From: MED-G82 sp964342675
GTDB taxonomy: Bacteria; Pseudomonadota; Gammaproteobacteria; Magnimaribacterales; D2472
Assembly: GCA_964342675.1 (NCBI GenBank)
Contig: CAYFFR010000046.1
Span: forward strand, 1 to 6,181
Direction: 5' to 3'
DNA length: 6,181 nt
Under the pieces are notes generated by a model. That model did not search any database and was not told the DNA's origin. It saw nothing but the letters and a program-made list of their open reading frames with translations. Positions 1 through 4,737 of the stretch are shown here, piece after piece. A program made the translations under genes and the position numbers. Every line of letters starts with the position of its first letter. Positions within the stretch are counted from its first letter, which is position 1.

Positions 1-2714
1 AGGATTGGGTCCACTAAAGGAAATTTATCAAACGGCATAACTGCCTCTTTAACAAAATAATATCCCTTAGGCAGTGCATTACAAATGCTTCTTTTGGGTA
101 AAGCCTTACCTAGCATTGCTTTTGTGGCTGCTTTAACTAAGGATTGGCCTATTGACTTAGATATAAAAGGAACTGTTCTAGAGGCCCTAGGATTTACTTC
201 AATGATAAAAATATCATCATTCTGAACTGCGAATTGAACATTCATAAGACCTATAATTTGTAATTCTTTAGCTATATTAATTGCCTGATTTTTTAATTGC
301 TCCACAATATTATCGTTTAGATTATATGGAGGTAAGGAACAAGCAGAGTCTCCAGAATGTATTCCTGCTTGCTCAATATGTTGAAGAACTCCCCCTATAT
401 GGATAGTGTTGCCATCAGAAATTACATCAACATCTAATTCAATAGCATCTTTTAAATAACTATCTAAAAGTATTGGCTTTTCTTCAGATACAACCACGGC
501 TTCCTTTAAGTACTTCTTGAGTTCAGCATCATTATGAACTAACTCCATTGCTCTACCGCCTAGGACATATGAAGGTCGCACAACTATTGGGAATCCTATC
601 TCTTTAGATAACTGAATAGCTTCAATCTCATTCTTGACTGTAACATTTGGAGGTTGCTTTAAATGCAGTTTGTTAATTAACTTTTGAAATCTTTCTCTAT
701 CTTCAGAAATATCAATCGCATCAGTATTAGTTCCTAGAATCTTAATATTGTTTTTATTTAAGCTTTCTGCAAGCTTTAATGGAGTTTGTCCACCAAACTG
801 TATAATCACTCCTAAAGGCTTCTCTAGCTCGATTATATCTAATACCTTTTCCTCTGTAATTGGTTCAAAATAAAGCCTATCAGAAGTATCATAATCAGTA
901 GAAACAGTCTCTGGATTGCAATTTATCATAATCGATTCAATACCTTCTTCTTGTAAGGCTTGAGATGCATGAACACAACAATAGTCAAATTCTATGCCTT
1001 GTCCGATTCTATTAGGGCCACTCCCCAAGACTATGACTTTTTTATTTTTTGTGGGCTTAGCTTCACAGGAACCATCATAAGATGAATACATATATGCAGT
1101 TTCTGTTAAAAACTCACCTGCGCATGTATCTACTCGCTTGTAAGAAGGGAATATACCAAGCTCTTTTCTTAATTTTCTAATTCTTGATTCTTTCTCTCCA
1201 ACTAAAAAACCTATTCTTTTGTCTGAAAAACCTTTTTGCTTAAGCTCTAAAATGTCATCTTTAGTTAATTCTTCTAAACTCTTATTACTAAAAATGTTCT
1301 CATGTCTTATCAAATCTCTAATTTGGTCTATAAACCAAGGATCAATGCCAGTTAAATCATTAATCTCTTTGATTGTCCATTTTGCTCTGATTGCATCAGC
1401 AAGAAATAGTAGTCTTTTTGGTCCTGGAAAAGATAATTCAAACCTTAAAGAATCTTCATCAATATCAGTCATGGAAAGAATTGATTGAAGTCCATCCAAC
1501 CCCTCTTCCATGCTTTGTAGAGCTTTTTGAAATGAATCTTGGAATGTTCTGCCTATAGACATAACCTCTCCTACAGATTTCATTTGTGTTGTTAGTCTTG
1601 AATTAGCTTGAGGAAATTTTTCAAAAGCAAATTTTGGAATTTTCGTTACAACGTAGTCTATAGTCGGCTCAAATGATGCTGGAGTTAATCCTTGGGTAAT
1701 ATCATTCTTCAGTTCATCTAATGTATATCCCACTGACAAAAGTGCAGCTATCTTTGCAATAGGAAATCCTGTAGCTTTTGATGCAAGCGCTGAAGATCTA
1801 GAAACTCTAGGGTTCATTTCTATAACTACTACTTTCCCATTAGAAGGATTGATAGCAAATTGGACATTACTTCCCCCAGTATCAACTCCAATCTCTCTTA
1901 GAATTAAAAATGATTGGTCTCTTAAAATTTGATATTCCTTATCTGTAAGAGTCTGAGCAGGTGCTACAGTTATGGAATCACCTGTATGAACACCCATGGG
2001 ATCTATATTTTCAATAGAACAAATAATGATACAGTTATCTTTTTGGTCTCTAACGACCTCTAACTCATATTCTTTCCAGCCTATTAAAGATTCATCTATT
2101 AGCAGCTCATTTGTCGGGGATAAATCCAGACCCTTTTCGCATATGGACTCAAATTCTTCAAAATTATAAGCAACCCCCCCACCCGTGCCTCCTAATGTAA
2201 AAGATGGCCTTATGATGCATGGGAAGCCTATTTCTTTCTGAACTTTATAAGCATCTTTCATTGAGTGAGCTATGCCGGATTTTGGTGTCTCTAAACCAAT
2301 GGATTTCATGGTCTTATCGAAGAGCTCTCTATCTTCAGCTTTATCAATTGCTTCTCTTGATGCTCCTATCAATTGAACACCATACTTCTTAAGAACACCT
2401 TCTTTAGCTAAACTTAAGGATGTATTGAGAGCTGTTTGCCCACCCATAGTTGGTAGTAAGGCATCTGGTCTTTCTTTTTCTATAATTTTAGAAATTGGCT
2501 CCCATTCAATTGGTTCAATATATGTTCTATCTGCTAGCATGGGATCAGTCATAATAGTTGCTGGATTAGAGTTAACCAAAATCACCTTATAGCCTTCCTG
2601 TTTGAGCGCTTTACATGCCTGAGCTCCTGAGTAATCAAACTCACATGCTTGACCAATAATAATTGGCCCAGCACCAATAATCATTATTGATTTAATATCT
2701 TTACGTTTTGGCAT
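1..2714 (-). CDS. carB: Carbamoyl phosphate synthetase large subunit (partial, 3' end outside window)
   Basis: The synthetase subunit makes carbamoyl phosphate from bicarbonate, two ATP and ammonia delivered by CarA, feeding arginine and pyrimidine synthesis in the cytoplasm. The reverse-strand frame is open from an ATG at 2714 to the edge, 904 codons of the roughly 1,070 usual. It opens MPKRKDIKSI, nearly as in E. coli. The first ATP-grasp half (about 1-400) has AEDR (Arg129), IIRP (Arg169), WKEYE (Glu215), HTGDS (His243), Gln285 and EMNPR (Glu299, Asn301), all at E. coli numbering. An oligomerisation region follows (about 400-550), then the second ATP-grasp half with GPNRIGQGIEFDYCC (566-580), RPSYVLGGRAME (713-724), HSGDS (786-790) and EVNPRASR (839-846). 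The last residues (VMPFDKFPLVDPI) sit just before the C-terminal allosteric MGS-like domain, which is missing only because the window ends. The start overlaps carA by 14 nt. Identity is essentially certain. Confidence 0.98.
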   Translation of the reverse strand, partial: MPKRKDIKSIMIIGAGPIIIGQACEFDYSGAQACKALKQEGYKVILVNSNPATIMTDPMLADRTYIEPIEWEPISKIIEKERPDALLPTMGGQTALNTSLSLAKEGVLKKYGVQLIGASREAIDKAEDRELFDKTMKSIGLETPKSGIAHSMKDAYKVQKEIGFPCIIRPSFTLGGTGGGVAYNFEEFESICEKGLDLSPTNELLIDESLIGWKEYELEVVRDQKDNCIIICSIENIDPMGVHTGDSITVAPAQTLTDKEYQILRDQSFLILREIGVDTGGSNVQFAINPSNGKVVVIEMNPRVSRSSALASKATGFPIAKIAALLSVGYTLDELKNDITQGLTPASFEPTIDYVVTKIPKFAFEKFPQANSRLTTQMKSVGEVMSIGRTFQDSFQKALQSMEEGLDGLQSILSMTDIDEDSLRFELSFPGPKRLLFLADAIRAKWTIKEINDLTGIDPWFIDQIRDLIRHENIFSNKSLEELTKDDILELKQKGFSDKRIGFLVGEKESRIRKLRKELGIFPSYKRVDTCAGEFLTETAYMYSSYDGSCEAKPTKNKKVIVLGSGPNRIGQGIEFDYCCVHASQALQEEGIESIMINCNPETVSTDYDTSDRLYFEPITEEKVLDIIELEKPLGVIIQFGGQTPLKLAESLNKNNIKILGTNTDAIDISEDRERFQKLINKLHLKQPPNVTVKNEIEAIQLSKEIGFPIVVRPSYVLGGRAMELVHNDAELKKYLKEAVVVSEEKPILLDSYLKDAIELDVDVISDGNTIHIGGVLQHIEQAGIHSGDSACSLPPYNLNDNIVEQLKNQAINIAKELQIIGLMNVQFAVQNDDIFIIEVNPRASRTVPFISKSIGQSLVKAATKAMLGKALPKRSICNALPKGYYFVKEAVMPFDKFPLVDPI
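2701..2714 (-). other. carA/carB 14-nt translational overlap
   Basis: The carB ATG (2714-2712) lies inside the last codons of carA, which ends at TAA 2703-2701 in another frame. The bases just upstream of the ATG (TTGAATCAC) contain no Shine-Dalgarno-like GGAG. carB translation therefore probably depends on ribosomes finishing carA, which would help keep the two subunits equimolar. The overlap is seen directly; the coupling is inferred. The MPKR start matches the family, so this ATG is preferred over the in-frame ATG ten codons later. Confidence 0.85.
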
Positions 2715-3825
2715 GTGATTCAATCATTGTTTTAAATTTAATGAATAAGTGTCTGAGTTCATGCGGTCCGGGACTGGCTTCAGGGTGACCCTGAAAGCTA
2801 AAAGCAGGTTTGTTTTTAAAAGATATTCCTTGTATTGAATTATCAAATAAAGATACATGGGTAATATCAATATTTTTTGGAAGAGACTTTTTATCAACTG
2901 CAAAACCATGATTTTGACTAGTAATAAAAACTTCATTTGAACAAATTTCTTTTACAGGATGATTAGCGCCATGGTGTCCAAATTTCATCTTATATGTTTT
3001 GCACCCTCCTGCTAAAGCTAATAATTGATGACCTAAACATATTCCAAAAATAGGTATTCCAATTTCAAGGAATTCCTTGATAGCCTGAATAGCATATGTG
3101 CAGGGCTCAGGATCGCCTGGGCCATTTGATAAAAAAATACCATCGGGTTGAAGAGCTAACACATCTTTAAATTGTGTTTCTGCATTAACAATAGTAATTT
3201 TTCCTACATGTTCAGCTAATAGTCTTAAAATATTCTCTTTAATACCGAAATCATATGCAACGATATGTATAGACCCTTTTGTTTGTTTATTGCTTGGCCA
3301 TATGCCCTGATCCCAAGAATATTGTGATTGTGTTGATACTTCTTTTGCTAAATCAAGTCCCTTTAACCCACTAAAGCTCTTCAGAGAAGACTTAGCTCTT
3401 CTTATTGGTAATGATTCTTCAGCTGCAATAATTGCTCTCAATGACCCATGATTTCTTAAAGTTGAAACTAATCTTCTGGTATCTATACCTGAAATACCTA
3501 TAGATCCTTGTTGATGAATAAAATCAGCTAAAGATAATTCCTGTCTCCAATTGCTGACAAATTCTGAATAAGACCTAACAACTATGCCACATGCATAGAT
3601 ATTATTTGATTCATGATCTTCTGAATTAATGCCTGTATTCCCTATATGTGGGTTAGTAAATGTAATGATCTGTTTTGCATAAGAGGGGTCAGTAATAATT
3701 TCCTGATATCCAGTAATTGCTGTATTAAAAACAACTTCGGCAGTTTCAAATTTTTGCACTCCAAAGCCTTTACCTCTGTATAATTCATCATTTTCAAGAT
3801 ATAAATAAGCAGGAAAAGTATTCAA
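2701..3825 (-). CDS. carA: Carbamoyl phosphate synthetase small (glutaminase) subunit, TTG start
   Basis: CarA hydrolyses glutamine and channels the ammonia to CarB. The 374-residue length fits the family (E. coli 382). The N-terminal CPSase small-chain domain (about 1-150) shows VVFNTAITGYQEIITDPSYA (31-50) and GISGIDTRRL. The class I glutamine amidotransferase domain (about 185-370) has FLSNGPGDP (231-239), the nucleophile elbow GICLGHQ with Cys263, KFGHHGANHP (281-290), and QGHPEA supplying His347 and Glu349, so the Cys-His-Glu triad is complete. The start is a TTG. The in-frame codons upstream are CTT, TTA and GTA, then a TAG stop at 3837-3835, and the conserved PAYLYLE strand begins four residues in, so no ATG is available. 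A weak AGG (3836-3834) lies 8 nt upstream. carA comes first on the transcript, and its last 14 nt encode the start of carB. No dapB precedes it, unlike the common dapB-carA-carB order of gammaproteobacteria. Confidence 0.98.
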   Translation of the reverse strand: MNTFPAYLYLENDELYRGKGFGVQKFETAEVVFNTAITGYQEIITDPSYAKQIITFTNPHIGNTGINSEDHESNNIYACGIVVRSYSEFVSNWRQELSLADFIHQQGSIGISGIDTRRLVSTLRNHGSLRAIIAAEESLPIRRAKSSLKSFSGLKGLDLAKEVSTQSQYSWDQGIWPSNKQTKGSIHIVAYDFGIKENILRLLAEHVGKITIVNAETQFKDVLALQPDGIFLSNGPGDPEPCTYAIQAIKEFLEIGIPIFGICLGHQLLALAGGCKTYKMKFGHHGANHPVKEICSNEVFITSQNHGFAVDKKSLPKNIDITHVSLFDNSIQGISFKNKPAFSFQGHPEASPGPHELRHLFIKFKTMIESHAKT

Positions 3826-3908
3826 AAGTAATACCTATTGAAGCAGAAAAGAGAATAAAATTGTTTTAAAGGAAAGATTTTTAATGAGCTAAATTTAAGA
3901 GCAGGCAT
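3822..3908 (-). CDS. Possible 28-residue leader peptide upstream of carA
   Basis: An ATG at 3908-3906 opens a 28-codon frame ending in TGA at 3824-3822. That stop overlaps the carA TTG (3825-3823) in the form TTGA, the arrangement typical of translational coupling. The predicted peptide begins MPALKFSSLK and is rich in Phe, Tyr, Leu and Lys. Its AGG codon (3836-3834) is also the only Shine-Dalgarno candidate for carA. Leader peptides are known for other pyrimidine genes, such as pyrBI in enterics, but no terminator hairpin or ribosome-binding site supports this one. The residue bias is also what AT-rich non-coding DNA would give. I treat it as a hypothesis only. Confidence 0.18.
   Translation of the reverse strand: MPALKFSSLKIFPLKQFYSLFCFNRYYF
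3834..3836 (-). promoter_or_regulatory. Weak ribosome binding site for carA (AGG)
   Basis: AGG stands 8 nt before the TTG start of carA on the minus strand. It is the only Shine-Dalgarno-like triplet nearby and supports the TTG, since no ATG, GTG or CTG exists in frame between the upstream TAG and the conserved N-terminus. Confidence 0.45.
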
Positions 3909-3913
3909 TAAAA
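3879..3913. repeat. Inverted repeat TTTTAATG / CATTAAAA in carA leader
   Basis: Perfect 8-bp arms lie at 3879-3886 and 3906-3913. The 19-bp interval between them contains a smaller GCT/AGC pair (3888-3890, 3900-3902) flanking the palindrome TAAATTTA (3890-3897). It could be a protein operator, with arm centres about 27 bp apart, or a weak hairpin at the 5' end of the carA transcript. It is not a convincing terminator: the stem is almost all A-T and no T-run follows it on either strand. Chance occurrence in AT-rich DNA is possible. Confidence 0.35.
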
Positions 3914-3935
3914 TTGTACTTTACATTTATATATA
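3907..3935 (+). promoter_or_regulatory. Candidate map promoter (ATTAAA, 17 bp, TATATA)
   Basis: A TATATA at 3930-3935 lies 17 bp after ATTAAA at 3907-3912, giving a weak sigma-70-like arrangement with a transcription start near 3942 and a leader of about 20 nt that keeps the purine-rich ribosome-binding stretch before map. An alternative -35, TTTACA at 3920-3925, is a better hexamer, but its partner (TAGACT, 3945-3950, 19 bp away) would leave almost no leader. The choice cannot be settled from sequence. Confidence 0.25.
3913..3918 (-). promoter_or_regulatory. Candidate carA -10 element (TACAAT)
   Basis: On the carA sense strand this hexamer reads TACAAT, five of six matches to TATAAT. It would place the transcription start near 3905-3908, about 80 nt before the carA TTG. 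No good -35 sits at 16-18 bp (the hexamer there reads GTCTTG or close), so it would be a weak or activator-dependent promoter. In DNA this AT-rich a single good -10 match can be chance. Confidence 0.3.
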
Positions 3936-3937
3936 CA

Positions 3938-3949
3938 AGACGTCTAGAC
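3938..3949. repeat. Overlapping palindromes AGAC-GTCT-AGAC upstream of map
   Basis: Two perfect 8-bp palindromes overlap by four bases: AGACGTCT (3938-3945) and GTCTAGAC (3942-3949). Together they read AGACGTCTAGAC, ending 14 bp before the map start. The block stands out as relatively GC-containing within an AT-rich spacer. If the TATATA element is the map -10, it spans the transcription start, a usual repressor site. It could equally be a short 5' UTR hairpin. No known regulator motif is recognised. Confidence 0.4.
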
Positions 3950-3953
3950 TAAA

Positions 3954-3956
3954 GAG
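3954..3956 (+). promoter_or_regulatory. Ribosome binding site candidate for map (GAG in a purine run)
   Basis: GAG within the purine run AAAGAGAAAAAAA lies 7 nt before the TTG at 3964. It is weak, but it is at the expected spacing and helps choose the TTG start. Confidence 0.45.
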
Positions 3957-3963
3957 AAAAAAA

Positions 3964-4737
3964 TTGAAAATAAATTTAATATCTAAAGAAGAGATTAATC
4001 AAATGAGAGTTGCCGGTCAGCTTGCCGCAGAAGTCTTAGATATGATAACGCCATTCGTAAAAGTAGGGATATCTACAGAAGAATTAGATAAAAAATGCTA
4101 TGAGTATATTATCAATGAGCAAAAAGCTATACCTGCAAATATAGGTTATAGGGGATATGAGAAAACTATTTGTGCAAGCGTAAATCAAGTAATCTGTCAT
4201 GGGATCCCTTCACCAAATAAAATTCTAAAAGATGGTGACATAATTAATATCGATGTAACCGTTTTGAAGGATGGATGGCATGGAGATACATCAAAAATGT
4301 TTTTAATTGGGACTCCAAAACCACATAATGAAAGGCTGGTTAGAGTCACACAAGAATGTCTTTACAAGGGTATTGAGGCTGTAAAGCCTGGTAATAAACT
4401 GGGTGATATTGGTGCTGCTATTCAAGAACATGCTGAAAAGAACTATTATTCTGTGGTAGAAGATTATTGTGGACATGGAATAGGAAAAATCTATCATGAT
4501 GAGCCTCAAATCCTGCATTATGGTAAGAAAGGCACTGGCTTAGAAATAAAACCAGGTATGTGCTTTACTATTGAGCCAATGATTAATCAAGGAACTAAAC
4601 ATACAAAATTGCTTTCTGATGGTTGGACTGTAGAAACAAAAGATGGAAGAAATTCAGCCCAATGGGAACATACTCTTGCAGTGACTGATCATGGAGTTGA
4701 AGTTCTAACTAAAAGATCTGAAGAGAAGTTTGCGTAA
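3964..4737 (+). CDS. map: Type I methionine aminopeptidase, TTG start
   Basis: This cytosolic dinuclear-metal enzyme removes the initiator methionine from nascent proteins when the second residue is small. The 257 residues form a single pita-bread fold with no N-terminal zinc-finger extension, so it is the short bacterial type I form (E. coli 264). All five metal ligands are present: Asp97 (NIDVTV), Asp108 (HGDTSKMF), His171 (CGHGIG), Glu204 (FTIEPM) and Glu235 (AQWEHT). The substrate-contacting histidines His79 (CHGIP) and His178 are there too. With the TTG as residue 1 every one of these falls at its E. coli number, which strongly supports this start. The next in-frame ATG (residue 14, in NQMRVAG) would remove the conserved first helix. 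The gene diverges from carA and overlaps glnD by 8 nt, so it is probably the first gene of a map-glnD transcript. The usual divergent rpsB-tsf neighbours are absent. Confidence 0.98.
   Translation: MKINLISKEEINQMRVAGQLAAEVLDMITPFVKVGISTEELDKKCYEYIINEQKAIPANIGYRGYEKTICASVNQVICHGIPSPNKILKDGDIINIDVTVLKDGWHGDTSKMFLIGTPKPHNERLVRVTQECLYKGIEAVKPGNKLGDIGAAIQEHAEKNYYSVVEDYCGHGIGKIYHDEPQILHYGKKGTGLEIKPGMCFTIEPMINQGTKHTKLLSDGWTVETKDGRNSAQWEHTLAVTDHGVEVLTKRSEEKFA
4730..4737 (+). other. map/glnD 8-nt overlap
   Basis: The proposed glnD TTG (4730-4732) precedes the map TAA (4735-4737) in a different frame, giving an 8-nt overlap and probable translational coupling. The overlap depends on the TTG being the true start. 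If glnD began at TTG 4817 there would instead be a 79-nt gap, but conserved N-terminal helix residues would be lost. Confidence 0.6.

Larger units (their letters stand above)
3826..3963. promoter_or_regulatory. Divergent carA / map intergenic control region
   Basis: This 138-bp AT-rich spacer separates the TTG starts of carA (leftward) and map (rightward). It must hold a promoter for carAB unless transcription enters from elsewhere, and probably one for map-glnD. It contains pyrimidine-rich tracts on the carA sense strand, an 8-bp-arm inverted repeat, an AGAC/GTCT palindrome near map, and a short leader ORF. I looked for ArgR boxes (TGAAT...ATTCA) and a PurR-type box, which control carAB in enteric bacteria, and saw neither. 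Confidence 0.75.

Noticed and set aside
1219..1488. 89-codon plus-strand open frame
   Set aside because: It is antisense to carB, whose protein is strongly conserved across this stretch, and the predicted product has no recognisable features and no ribosome-binding site.
1..2714. CarB as a truncated pseudogene lacking its allosteric domain
   Set aside because: The frame is open right up to base 1 and ends exactly where the window is cut, so the missing C-terminus is an edge effect.
2724..2936. 70-codon minus-strand open frame
   Set aside because: It is an out-of-frame shadow within the conserved CarA amidotransferase domain (SQNHGF to QGHPEA region).
3879..3913. Intrinsic terminator or attenuator in the carA leader
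   Set aside because: The inverted repeat has an A-T stem with a large loop and is not followed by a T-run on either strand.
3826..3963. ArgR or PurR operator for carAB
   Set aside because: No TGAAT/ATTCA half-site pair and no PurR-like sequence is present in the spacer, despite these being the usual enteric regulators.
4303..4518. 71-codon minus-strand open frame
   Set aside because: It is antisense to the metal-binding core of map; no independent coding evidence.
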